Shown here one piece after another: positions 16,020 through 23,824 of a stretch of DNA of 64,000 nt; position 1 is the first letter of the stretch; every line of letters starts with the position of its first letter. A program made the translations under genes and the position numbers. This DNA is from CAG-177 sp003514385. Its GTDB lineage: Bacteria; Bacillota; Clostridia; Oscillospirales; Acutalibacteraceae. The DNA lies in the NCBI GenBank assembly GCA_051920445.1, contig JBPPLN010000001.1, positions 1,647,563-1,711,562 on the forward strand, given 5' to 3'. The notes beneath the pieces are model-generated. The model did not search any database. It had not been told where the DNA came from and saw only the letters and a list, made by a program, of their open reading frames with translations.

Positions 16020-17864
16020 ATGAACCCGAAAATCAAGGAGCTTCGCAAAAAGGCGATGCAGCTTCCGTTGACCCCCGGCGTCTATCTGATGAAAAACAGC
16101 AGCTCGGAGATAATATATGTCGGCAAGGCGAAGGCACTCAAAAACCGAGTCAGCCAGTATTTCGGCTCCGAGCATAATCATACAGTAAAAGTGCGCAAGA
16201 TGGTCGAAAACGTCGATGATTTCGATGTCATTCTCACCGACAGCGAGTTTGAAGCCCTCGTGCTCGAATGCAGCCTTATAAAGCAGCATTCCCCGAAGTA
16301 TAACATTCTCTTAAAAGACGACAAGGGCTATTCATATATAAAAGTCACACCCGGCAAGTGGCGCAACATATATGCCGTGCTCCAGCGCGAGGATGACGGC
16401 GCAAAGTATATCGGCCCTTATATGAGCTCGTTCGCCGCGCGCAATACCGTTGACGAGGCTAAAAAAATATTCCGCCTGCCGCAGTGCAACAAAGTATTCC
16501 CGCGCGACTTCGGGAAGAGCCGCCCGTGCCTCAATTTCTTTATCGGCCAGTGCAGCGGCGTGTGCAGCGGGAAGGTGCCGTTCTCGCAGTATAACGAAGC
16601 GGTCGAGGACGCTCTCGCGTTTATAAAAGAGGGCGGAACCGCCGCGCTCGCGGATCTTCAGAAGCGTATGGAGGACGCGGCGGAAAACCTCGAATTTGAA
16701 AAAGCGGCGCGTCTGCGCGACAGAATAGCCGCGATAAAACGCCTCGGCGGCAAGCAGAAAGTTATGTCCGCCGATGTCAGGGAGCAGGATGTCTTTGCCC
16801 TCGTCACGGGCGCGGCGTCGTCCGGTAAGGCGTGTCTCTCCGTGCTCCGCTTTGCGGACGGCAGGCTCTATGACAGCGAGAATTTCATAACAGACGTGCC
16901 CGAGGATGCGGCGGAAGCCATGGCGGAGCTTATCCGCAGCTTCTATATGATAAGAGATTTTGTCCCGCGCCGCGTGTCGGTCGACGGCGAGGTTGCCGAC
17001 AGCGAGCTGCTTGAACGGTGGCTGAGCGAAAAAAAGGGCAAAAAAGTAATAATATCCCACAGCACCGCAGGCGAGCAGAAGAAGCTTTTCGAGATGTGCC
17101 GCTCGAACGCCGCGCAGTATCTGACTCCACTGACCGGCACCGCCGGCAGAAAGACCGCCGCGCTCGACGAACTTGCAGGTATGCTTGGACTGCCCGCTGC
17201 GCCGGAATTCATCGAATCATATGATATCTCGCACACCGCCGGAAGCGACAATGTCGCGGGCATGATAGTTTTCCGGAACGGCGAGCCCTACAGGCGCGGC
17301 TACCGCCGATTCATGATAAAAGGCTTCACCGGTCAGGACGACTACGCCTCCATGGCAGAGGTGCTCGACAGAAGATTCACGAGATACGAGGAAGAAAAAG
17401 AGAGCGGCGAGGGCTTCAGCCGCCTGCCCGATCTTATTCTGCTCGACGGCGGCAAGGGACAGGTTTCGGCAGTCGAGCCGATACTCAAAAAGCACGGGCT
17501 TGAAAACATCCCGCTTTTCGGCATGGTCAAGGACGGCAGCCACCGCACGCGCGCGATAGCGAAATCGGGCGGCGAGATAGCTTTCACTTCAAAACGCCGC
17601 GCGTTCACTCTCGTTGCGGAAATACAGGAGGAAGTTCACCGCTTCGCCGTGACCTATCACAGGCAGAAGCACAAGGCTTCCGCGCTCTCGAGTACATTGA
17701 CGGATATCCCCGGTGTCGGACCGTCGCGGGCAAAGGCACTCCTGCGGCATTTCAAGACAGTGACCGCCATAAAAAACGCTAGTGTTGACGAGCTCAAAAA
17801 TGTGTCGGGTATCTCCGACTCCATGGCGCAGACTATATATGACGCCCTGCATCCAGAACCTTGA
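16020..17864 (+). CDS. uvrC: Excinuclease ABC subunit C
   Basis: This 614-residue protein is the endonuclease that makes both incisions around damage in nucleotide excision repair after UvrA/UvrB recognition. Domains in order: GIY-YIG nuclease (PGVYLMKNSSSEIIYVGKAK, about residues 20-39), the cysteine-containing central region (CLNFFIGQCSGVCSGKV), UVR domain (about residues 205-240, LEFEKAARLRDRI), the RNase H-like C-terminal endonuclease with IESYDISHTAGS and ILLDGGKGQ, and a helix-hairpin-helix pair (DIPGVGPSRAKALLRHF, NVSGISDSMAQTI). A TATAAT-like -10 lies near 15976 and AGGCAGGTGAG before the ATG. It is full length. Confidence 0.97.
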   Translation: MNPKIKELRKKAMQLPLTPGVYLMKNSSSEIIYVGKAKALKNRVSQYFGSEHNHTVKVRKMVENVDDFDVILTDSEFEALVLECSLIKQHSPKYNILLKDDKGYSYIKVTPGKWRNIYAVLQREDDGAKYIGPYMSSFAARNTVDEAKKIFRLPQCNKVFPRDFGKSRPCLNFFIGQCSGVCSGKVPFSQYNEAVEDALAFIKEGGTAALADLQKRMEDAAENLEFEKAARLRDRIAAIKRLGGKQKVMSADVREQDVFALVTGAASSGKACLSVLRFADGRLYDSENFITDVPEDAAEAMAELIRSFYMIRDFVPRRVSVDGEVADSELLERWLSEKKGKKVIISHSTAGEQKKLFEMCRSNAAQYLTPLTGTAGRKTAALDELAGMLGLPAAPEFIESYDISHTAGSDNVAGMIVFRNGEPYRRGYRRFMIKGFTGQDDYASMAEVLDRRFTRYEEEKESGEGFSRLPDLILLDGGKGQVSAVEPILKKHGLENIPLFGMVKDGSHRTRAIAKSGGEIAFTSKRRAFTLVAEIQEEVHRFAVTYHRQKHKASALSSTLTDIPGVGPSRAKALLRHFKTVTAIKNASVDELKNVSGISDSMAQTIYDALHPEP

Positions 17865-17888
17865 CACGGGCGCGTATAAATGTAATAA
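17861..17888 (+). promoter_or_regulatory. Promoter of the rsmD-coaD operon
   Basis: TTGACA (17861-17866) overlaps the uvrC stop region and is followed after 16 bp by TAATAA (17883-17888), 65 bp upstream of rsmD. Confidence 0.6.
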
Positions 17889-17953
17889 TATGTATAACAG
17901 TGCGGCAAAACCGCAGATTGAAAAGATAAATGCAGTATAAAGGAACTGATGAT

Positions 17954-18502
17954 ATGAGAGTTATAACAGGCGCGGCACGCGGCAGAGTTCTCAGAACGCT
18001 CGAGGGCGAGGATGTCCGCCCGACTACAGACCGCGTCAAAGAGGCCGTTTTCAGCATAATACAGTTTGAGATAGAGGGCAGGCGCGTGCTCGATCTGTTC
18101 GCAGGCTCGGGTCAGCTCGGTATTGAAGCTCTCAGCCGCGGTGCTGCGTCGGCAACGTTTGTCGATATGTCGAAGGACTCATTGAGCGCCGTCAAATATA
18201 ATCTCGAACACACGAAGCTCGGCGACAACGCCAAGGTCGTTCAGACCGACGCGCTCTCGTTTTTGAAGCTGACGAGGGACAGGTTTGATATAGTGTTCCT
18301 CGATCCGCCCTATGCGAGCTCACTTGTGACCGATTCGATGAAGCTGCTCTCCGATGTTGTTGCCGCCTGCGGCTGCGCAATATGCGAGACTCCCGTCGAG
18401 TCGGAGCTGCCCGAGAGCTTCGGCGAGCTTAAATTCTATCGCAGCTACCGCTACGGAAAGATAAAAATCACCGTTTACCGCAAGGAGGGTGAGGACGAAT
18501 GA
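17954..18502 (+). CDS. rsmD: 16S rRNA (guanine966-N2)-methyltransferase
   Basis: This 182-residue protein has the RsmD layout: MRVITGAARGRVL at the N-terminus, PTTDRVKEAVFSII, the SAM-binding motif VLDLFAGSGQLGIEALSRGA, and the catalytic motif IVFLDPPYAS (DPPY). It methylates G966 of 16S rRNA in E. coli numbering. ATG at 17954 has AAAGGA 9 bp before it; the in-frame ATG at 17930 lacks one. Its last codons overlap the coaD start by 4 bp (ATGA), the widely conserved rsmD-coaD arrangement. Confidence 0.95.
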   Translation: MRVITGAARGRVLRTLEGEDVRPTTDRVKEAVFSIIQFEIEGRRVLDLFAGSGQLGIEALSRGAASATFVDMSKDSLSAVKYNLEHTKLGDNAKVVQTDALSFLKLTRDRFDIVFLDPPYASSLVTDSMKLLSDVVAACGCAICETPVESELPESFGELKFYRSYRYGKIKITVYRKEGEDE

Positions 18503-18996
18503 AAATAGCCATATGCCCCGGCAGCTTCGACCCCGTCACCAAGGGCCATCTTGATATAATCAGGCGCACCGCGAGCATGTTTGACAGGGTCATAGTCGTC
18601 GTCATGCACAACTATCACAAGCCCAATTCATATTTCAGCGCGATAGAGCGCGTTGAGCTCATAACAAGATGCGTCAAGGATCTCGACAATGTTGTTGTTG
18701 ATATGCACGACGGGCTTCTCGCCGCATATGCCCAGGAAAAGGGTGCGGTCGCGATAGTCAAGGGTCTGCGCGCCGTTTCGGATTTCGACTACGAATTCCA
18801 GCAGGCGCTGACAAACAAGAAACTCAATCCGAATATCGAGACCGTTTTCATAACGGCGAATTCGGATTACATGTACCTCTCGTCGAGCGTCGTCAAGCAG
18901 GTTTGCGAGTTCGGCGGGGACATCTCGGACTTTGTTCCGCCCGAGGTGCATGATGATATTGTCAAAAGAATAAGAGAGAGGAGCGCTTCAAAATGA
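18499..18996 (+). CDS. coaD: Phosphopantetheine adenylyltransferase
   Basis: It adenylates 4'-phosphopantetheine to dephospho-CoA, the penultimate step of CoA synthesis. The 165-residue protein starts MKIAICPGSFDPVTKGHLDI with the nucleotidyltransferase T/H-x-G-H motif and has the second motif YLSSSVVKQVCEFGGDISDF (ISSS-x-x-K type). It overlaps both neighbours by 4 bp, so it is the centre of a translationally coupled operon. Confidence 0.97.
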   Translation: MKIAICPGSFDPVTKGHLDIIRRTASMFDRVIVVVMHNYHKPNSYFSAIERVELITRCVKDLDNVVVDMHDGLLAAYAQEKGAVAIVKGLRAVSDFDYEFQQALTNKKLNPNIETVFITANSDYMYLSSSVVKQVCEFGGDISDFVPPEVHDDIVKRIRERSASK

Positions 18997-19757
18997 ACAT
19001 AGATTCCCTTCTGGAGCAGATAGAGAACATTCTCGACAGCGGCACAAAGATAACGCTTTCCAAAAAGACTGCGGTCAACGCCGAGGAGATACGCGAGTGC
19101 ATCGCGCAGCTACGCGAAATAATCCCCGAGGAGGTCGACCAGGCAAAGTCGATAACCGCCAACCGAAGCGAGATAATCGAAAAGGCGAAGAGCGACGCGG
19201 CGGCATCCGTTGCCCGCGCTCAGGAGAAAGCGCAGACTCTTGTGGAAAAGACTGAGGCGAAGAGCGAGCAGATAATCTCAGCCGCCAATGCCAACGCCCA
19301 GAAGACCGTCGACAGCGCGAACAAGCTTGCCGAGGAGACTGTTGCAAAGGCAAATTCCGACGCGGCGGCGATAGTTGAAAAGGCTCAGCAGACGGCAAAC
19401 AAGCTTCTCGACGAGAACGAGATAACCGCTCAGGCGCGCGCATATGCGTCGCAGCTCAAGGTCAATTCGCAGAACGAGGCAACCGAGCGAGTCAACTCCG
19501 CGATAGCTAGAGCGGAAGAGATGCTCTCCAACGCAACTCGACAGGCGGATGATATAGTCAAAAAGGCTAACGCGGAGTCGAATGAGACTCTCGCAAGGGC
19601 GAAAAAGTGGTCTGCGGATATCCGCGAGGCCGCGAGCAACTTCGCTGACAGCGTCCTGCGCAGTGCGGACAAGGCTCTTGTCGCGAGCATAAACGAAGTC
19701 AGGGATGCAAGACAGAAGATAAGCGACACCTACAAAGGCGAGAAGAATCCTCAGTAA
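18993..19757 (+). CDS. Long coiled-coil protein of unknown function downstream of coaD
   Basis: This 254-residue protein is almost entirely alpha-helical and coiled coil, rich in Ala, Glu, Lys and Asn, with repeats such as EKAKSDAAASVARAQEKAQ and TVAKANSDAAAIVEKAQQTA. It resembles V/F-ATPase peripheral-stalk subunits and DivIVA-type coiled coils, which is the usual automatic label for such genes in Clostridia, but that can be compositional. No membrane segment or catalytic motif is visible. Its ATG overlaps the coaD stop by 4 bp. A structural or scaffolding role is plausible; the operon position gives no specific function. Confidence 0.8.
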   Translation: MNIDSLLEQIENILDSGTKITLSKKTAVNAEEIRECIAQLREIIPEEVDQAKSITANRSEIIEKAKSDAAASVARAQEKAQTLVEKTEAKSEQIISAANANAQKTVDSANKLAEETVAKANSDAAAIVEKAQQTANKLLDENEITAQARAYASQLKVNSQNEATERVNSAIARAEEMLSNATRQADDIVKKANAESNETLARAKKWSADIREAASNFADSVLRSADKALVASINEVRDARQKISDTYKGEKNPQ

Positions 19758-19773
19758 AGGGAAGTGCGTTAAA

Positions 19774-20238
19774 ATGAAAACAGGTCACGCGGACAAGGCG
19801 CGCGAGCTTTTCAACGATGGATACAACTGCTCCCAGGCGGTGCTCGGCGCGTTTGCGGAGGATGCGGGACTCGATGTCAAAACCGCGCTCAGGCTCTCTG
19901 CGCCGTTTGGCGGCGGAATGGGCAGAATGCGTGAGGTCTGCGGCGGAGTCAGCGGAATGTTCATGGCGATAGGTCTCTTCTTCGGCTATGACGAACCCGA
20001 CGGCGTGCAGGCAAAGAAAGAGCTCTATTCATATGTCCGCGCCCTTGCAGACAAGTTTAAAGAGAGCGAAGGCTCGATAATCTGCCGTGAACTGCTCGCG
20101 GGAGTGAAAACTCAGCCCGGCCCCGATCCCGAGCCGAGAAACACCGCGGACTATAAAAAACGCCCGTGCCCCGAGCTCGTCGCATATGCGGCGCAGCTGA
20201 CCGAAGATTTTCTCAATGAACACGGAAAGCTGAAATAA
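19774..20238 (+). CDS. C_GCAxxG_C_C family protein
   Basis: This 154-residue protein shows the cysteine pattern that names the family: NCSQAVLGAF near residue 20, GGGMGRMREVCGGVSGMFMA at about 49-68, a cysteine at SIICRELL, and the C-terminal RPCPELVA. Members are small, Cys-rich, presumably redox-active or metal-binding, and common in anaerobes; function is not established. Here the central GCAxxG reads CGGVSG, a variant. It follows the coiled-coil gene by 16 bp and is the last gene of the rsmD-coaD operon, ending in a strong terminator. Confidence 0.85.
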   Translation: MKTGHADKARELFNDGYNCSQAVLGAFAEDAGLDVKTALRLSAPFGGGMGRMREVCGGVSGMFMAIGLFFGYDEPDGVQAKKELYSYVRALADKFKESEGSIICRELLAGVKTQPGPDPEPRNTADYKKRPCPELVAYAAQLTEDFLNEHGKLK

Positions 20239-20267
20239 ATAAATAAAAAAGATTTCTATATGACAGC

Positions 20268-20302
20268 AACCGACCGCAGCAAGTCTGTGCGGTCGGTTTT
20301 TT
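20268..20302 (+). terminator. Intrinsic terminator of rsmD-coaD operon
   Basis: AACCGACCGCA (20268-20278) pairs with TGCGGTCGGTT (20288-20298), followed by TTTT. Confidence 0.9.
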
Positions 20303-20370
20303 ATGTTTGGCTGTCAGTGCGGGTAGACAAATCCCAATTCTACACTCAAAAAACCCACTCCCCATCAAGC

Positions 20371-20400
20371 AAAAAATCCTACCCATTTCCGGGTAGGATT
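20371..20400 (-). terminator. Intrinsic terminator of propeller/toroid gene
   Basis: On the minus strand AATCCTACCC, a 6-base loop and GGGTAGGATT are followed by TTTTT. The stem is the same as at 10110-10137. Confidence 0.88.
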
Positions 20401-20413
20401 TCTGCTTTATGTT

Positions 20414-22636
20414 TTACTCTGCCTCTTCGATGAGTCCGTAGTAGCGCGCGAACCAGTAGGGGTGGGTGTAGTTCGTGCACGCCATGAGGTACATTCCGTG
20501 GTCGTCGCCCGTGCCGGGAAACATCGTGAACGCCGTCGGGTCGTCCGACTTCGTGAACAGGCGCTCGGCTTCGCCGGCGATGCCGGAGTCCGCGATGAAA
20601 CGGTTGCTGTCGCAGCTGTTAATGCGTCTCTCGTGCGCCGGGAGCGGGTGATAGAGCTGCGGGATCATGCCGACCTCTGTAGGGCGCATATCCCAGTCGA
20701 GATCGCGCCAGCTGTTGTAGAGCGTCCAGAGAATTTGATCCATCGGGTAGTCCGCAAGCTCGTCTATGGAAGTCTCAATGTCGCACTGCTCGCCCGTGCA
20801 CGCGCCGTAGACGAAGTTGAAGAACGCGTTGTGCTCCGCCTTTTCGTCGTCCCAGTGATGCGTCAGACCCATGGCGAATACGGAACGCAGCTTCGGATCG
20901 TCAACATAGCGCATGAGCAGCGATATCATGAGGAAATCGTGGTTGTCGTCAATGTGGAGCAGGTGGCCGTCAAGGATTTTATACTGCATGAGGTTCATGG
21001 CAAAGTGCTTGTCCCTGATGAGATATTCGAACGCGTCTTCATATCTCTTATCGCCGGTGATATGATATCCCGCCTTGAGGAAGGTCAGGATCTGAAGCGA
21101 GTTCGTGCCCTTTTCATATATCCACTTGTGGTCGTTGTTGAGCAGATCTGGATCCCAGTTTGCCCATGTGGTCGGCACGCCGTCGGTGTCAACGAGTCTG
21201 AACTTGTTGTCGAGAATGTGGTCGAGAATCTTTTTGACAACGGAGGCTATCAGCTTCTTCTCCTCGTCGTCCGCGACGAGATCGAAGTAGTTCGAGTATG
21301 CGTAGAAATGACCGACCATCTCGTCGGACGAGGTCTCGCCGAGCCACTCGAGCTCGTTGCCGTCCTTGTCGGCGGTGTGGTGCCATTCGTGGCGCACGCC
21401 CGTGCCGTAGCCGGCTTCGTCGATGTATCTTATCGAGCGGGCGGTGAAGCCCTCAATGCCCGTAACTTCGGTGAGCTTTATCATCGCGAGCAGCGAACGG
21501 TGAGCCGCGGCGCGAACCTCCGGGTCCTTTGTGCAGGCATATTCAAAGCACAGCGCGCCGAGATAAAGCCCCGTCCAGAGTCCGTCGTTGTCGCCGGTGC
21601 AGACATAGCCCTCGTCCTCGGACACAACGCCCTCGTGCTCAAGCGCGCGTTCAAGCACAAAGCCGTCCTTGCGGACGTTGTATTTCTCGCTGAATGCGCG
21701 AAGTCTCTTCGCCTTCTCTTCGAGCGTCATCATCTCGGTTTTGAAAACACTGATGCCGCCGGACGCGGTGGAGACGCAGAAGCTGCCGTCGGGCGAGAGG
21801 ACGATGCCGGTCGCGTGCATGTCGGGCAGCCAGCGCTTGTAGCCGTAATATGAGAGCTTGCCGTTGTGGAGGATTATGAGACCGCAGGAGGTCGTGAAGT
21901 ATCTTCTGCCCTCGCTGTCGGTCACCATGCCGGTTATCTCGCCTTTGGGCAGACCGGTTATCTTAGAATTGTCGAGCCAGTAGCTGTTGTCGTCGTAGAC
22001 ACAGACGCCCTTGTCCGTGCCTATCCAGACATCGCCCGCGGGGTCAATGTCGAGGCAGGATATGTTGTTGCTGAGTATTCCGGTCACGCCCTCCATGAGC
22101 TCCGACCAGTGCCATCTCTTGCCGACGAGCGCATGGAGACCGTCGCTCTCGGTTCCAACATAGACTTTGTTGTTGCCGAAAACTGCGATGCAGCTGCCCT
22201 TGCCGGGCACGCCGATTTTGAGATCGAATTCTTTGGCCCCCTGCGGAAAGCGGTAAAGAACGGTTTTTGTGAGAACCCATGTGACATTGTCGCAGTCCTG
22301 CTTCATCGCGACGGCGTCGGACGAGAACTCACGGGACGCTATAATTTTTTTGCCGCTGAGCTCGATTATGCTCTTGCCCGTGCCGACGAAGATATGCCCG
22401 TCGTTTGCGCAGAAGAGCATGGATATCGGCGCGTTTTCAATTCCGATATCGACCGTGGTTATCTTCTTCCCGTCTATTTTTGAAAGACCTATGTCCGTTC
22501 CGACATAGAGGCAGTTGTCCGCGCCGTAGCAGAGCGCTGTTATGTTGTCCGACGCGAGACCGTCGGCGGAGGTGAATACCGTTCTCGTCAGCTGGGGAAA
22601 CTTCCCGAGTCGGCATACCATACTGCGTTTTTTCAT
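20414..22636 (-). CDS. Beta-propeller plus helical-toroid protein, putative carbohydrate-active
   Basis: This 740-residue protein has no signal peptide, so it is predicted cytoplasmic. Residues about 15-310 contain repeated propeller blades like those of two-component-regulator (Reg_prop) proteins: FTSADGLASDNITALCYGAD, CLYVGTDIGLSKIDGKKI, KVYVGTESDGLHAL, DVWIGTDKGVCVYDD. Residues about 330-740 are helical with motifs suggestive of an alpha/alpha toroid: DNDGLWTGLYLGALCFEYAC, HEWHHTADKDGNELEWLGET, SSDEMVGHFYAYSNYF, HIDDNHDFLMISLLMRYV. No kinase or DNA-binding domain follows, unlike classical Reg_prop regulators. It is divergent from the DapA/NanA-like lyase across a 186-bp region holding shared motifs, which suggests a role with the same substrate. 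I cannot assign a catalytic family. Confidence 0.72.
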   Translation of the reverse strand: MKKRSMVCRLGKFPQLTRTVFTSADGLASDNITALCYGADNCLYVGTDIGLSKIDGKKITTVDIGIENAPISMLFCANDGHIFVGTGKSIIELSGKKIIASREFSSDAVAMKQDCDNVTWVLTKTVLYRFPQGAKEFDLKIGVPGKGSCIAVFGNNKVYVGTESDGLHALVGKRWHWSELMEGVTGILSNNISCLDIDPAGDVWIGTDKGVCVYDDNSYWLDNSKITGLPKGEITGMVTDSEGRRYFTTSCGLIILHNGKLSYYGYKRWLPDMHATGIVLSPDGSFCVSTASGGISVFKTEMMTLEEKAKRLRAFSEKYNVRKDGFVLERALEHEGVVSEDEGYVCTGDNDGLWTGLYLGALCFEYACTKDPEVRAAAHRSLLAMIKLTEVTGIEGFTARSIRYIDEAGYGTGVRHEWHHTADKDGNELEWLGETSSDEMVGHFYAYSNYFDLVADDEEKKLIASVVKKILDHILDNKFRLVDTDGVPTTWANWDPDLLNNDHKWIYEKGTNSLQILTFLKAGYHITGDKRYEDAFEYLIRDKHFAMNLMQYKILDGHLLHIDDNHDFLMISLLMRYVDDPKLRSVFAMGLTHHWDDEKAEHNAFFNFVYGACTGEQCDIETSIDELADYPMDQILWTLYNSWRDLDWDMRPTEVGMIPQLYHPLPAHERRINSCDSNRFIADSGIAGEAERLFTKSDDPTAFTMFPGTGDDHGMYLMACTNYTHPYWFARYYGLIEEAE

Positions 22637-22727
22637 TTATCTGCTCCTTTTGTAAAAAAAATCAAAGCCGCATCGGGCGGCATAAATATCAATAATAATT
22701 ATATCGAAATCTGTAGTTTTTTCAAGA

Positions 22728-22783
22728 GCAAATGCAACAATTAGCTCTTTTCTATTGCATTTTTGTGCATTGTGGAGTAAGAT
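22728..22783 (+). promoter_or_regulatory. Divergent promoter region with inverted AAATGCAA/TTGCATTT arms
   Basis: AAATGCAA (22730-22737) and TTGCATTT (22755-22762) are perfect inverted arms with a 17-bp spacer. The right arm overlaps the -35 TTGCAT (22755-22760); TAAGAT (22778-22783) is the matching -10 at 17 bp spacing for the rightward lyase gene. Leftward, TTGAAA and TATAAT at 16 bp spacing serve the propeller gene. The minus-strand 12-mer TGTTGCATTTGC (22728-22739) is identical to one at the GPH transporter 2 promoter. Confidence 0.6.
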
Positions 22784-22822
22784 ATCAGCGTTGGAAAAAA
22801 CAAAATCCGGAAGGTGGAAACA

Positions 22823-23725
22823 ATGTTTACTGATAAGCCCGAGAGCTACAGGGGAGTTTATTCCCTTCTGCTCACCCCGTTCAAAGAGGATAAGTCGATA
22901 GATTACGATATCTACGCGCAGTATGTCGAGTGGCAGGTCGAGAGAGGAACCCATCATCTGTTCTCCGTCTGCGGAAGCTCCGAGATGACGACGCTCACTC
23001 CTGAGGAGAGAGTCAAGTGCGCGACTATCGCCGCAAAGCACTCCGGCAGCGCAGAAGTCGTCGCCACGGCGAACCTTGAGCCGACATGGCATATGCAGGT
23101 CGAAGAGGTCAAGCGCATGGAGCAGACCGGCGTTGACGGACTCGTTTTCGTCTCAAAGGGCTATGCCGATAACGACCAGAGACTTGTCGAATATCTCAGC
23201 GAGCTCGCGGGATATACTACTCTGCCGATAATTCTCTATGAGTTCCCGGGAATGCAGCCGTGCAATATGTCCGGCAAGGCATACGGCGAGCTGGTCAAGA
23301 CCGGCAGATTCCACGGAATAAAGGACACCACCTGCACCATGGCGGGAATAAAGGACAAAATCGCCGTTCAGGGCGATTCCGCAGTGCTCCAGGCGAACAT
23401 CCCGTTGCTGTTTGATGCATATATGGCGGGCGCGCGCGGCGTGTGCGCAACCCCGACCTCCTGCGGCGCAAATCTGTTCCGCAAGATGTATGACGAGTTC
23501 TTCGTCGAGAAGGACATAGCCAAGGCGAGAGAGACTTTCAACGAGATAATCCTGCTCGACAACGCTATCGACAGCGGCTTCAACGCGAGCGCAAAGTATC
23601 TCGTCAGCCTGCAGGGCATCCCGATGACGACCGTCACCAGAACCGGTTCGAGCGTCAACGAGGCGAGAAGACGCAGCATCGAGGCATATTACGAATACGC
23701 AAAAGAGCATGGTATGCTCAAATAA
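22823..23725 (+). CDS. DapA/NanA family lyase (dihydrodipicolinate synthase superfamily)
   Basis: This 300-residue class I aldolase-type TIM barrel has the Schiff-base lysine K167 in HGIKDTT and the catalytic tyrosine Y139 in IILYEFPG. The carboxylate-binding GTTGE motif is replaced by GSSEM (residues 51-55), which argues against genuine DapA and for a sugar-acid or related keto-acid lyase or dehydratase. ATG at 22823 follows AAGGTGG at 5 bp. It is divergent from the propeller/toroid gene and ends in a terminator, so it is monocistronic. The substrate is probably a 2-keto-3-deoxy sugar acid or sialic-acid-like compound, inferred from the family. Confidence 0.88.
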   Translation: MFTDKPESYRGVYSLLLTPFKEDKSIDYDIYAQYVEWQVERGTHHLFSVCGSSEMTTLTPEERVKCATIAAKHSGSAEVVATANLEPTWHMQVEEVKRMEQTGVDGLVFVSKGYADNDQRLVEYLSELAGYTTLPIILYEFPGMQPCNMSGKAYGELVKTGRFHGIKDTTCTMAGIKDKIAVQGDSAVLQANIPLLFDAYMAGARGVCATPTSCGANLFRKMYDEFFVEKDIAKARETFNEIILLDNAIDSGFNASAKYLVSLQGIPMTTVTRTGSSVNEARRRSIEAYYEYAKEHGMLK

Positions 23726-23741
23726 TTGAAAAAATACATAG

Positions 23742-23770
23742 CGGCACTCTCAATCGGGAGTGCCGTTTTT
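23742..23770 (+). terminator. Intrinsic terminator of DapA/NanA-like gene
   Basis: CGGCACTC and GAGTGCCG pair, followed by TTTTT on the plus strand. Confidence 0.88.
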
Positions 23771-23780
23771 CATCGGTATA

Positions 23781-23811
23781 AAAAATGTGCCCTCACTTTA
23801 TCGAGGGCACA
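23781..23811 (-). terminator. Intrinsic terminator of glyA
   Basis: TGTGCCCTC (23786-23794) and GAGGGCACA (23803-23811) pair; on the minus strand the hairpin is followed by TTTTT. Confidence 0.88.
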
Positions 23812-23824
23812 CAGTGCAAAATTT

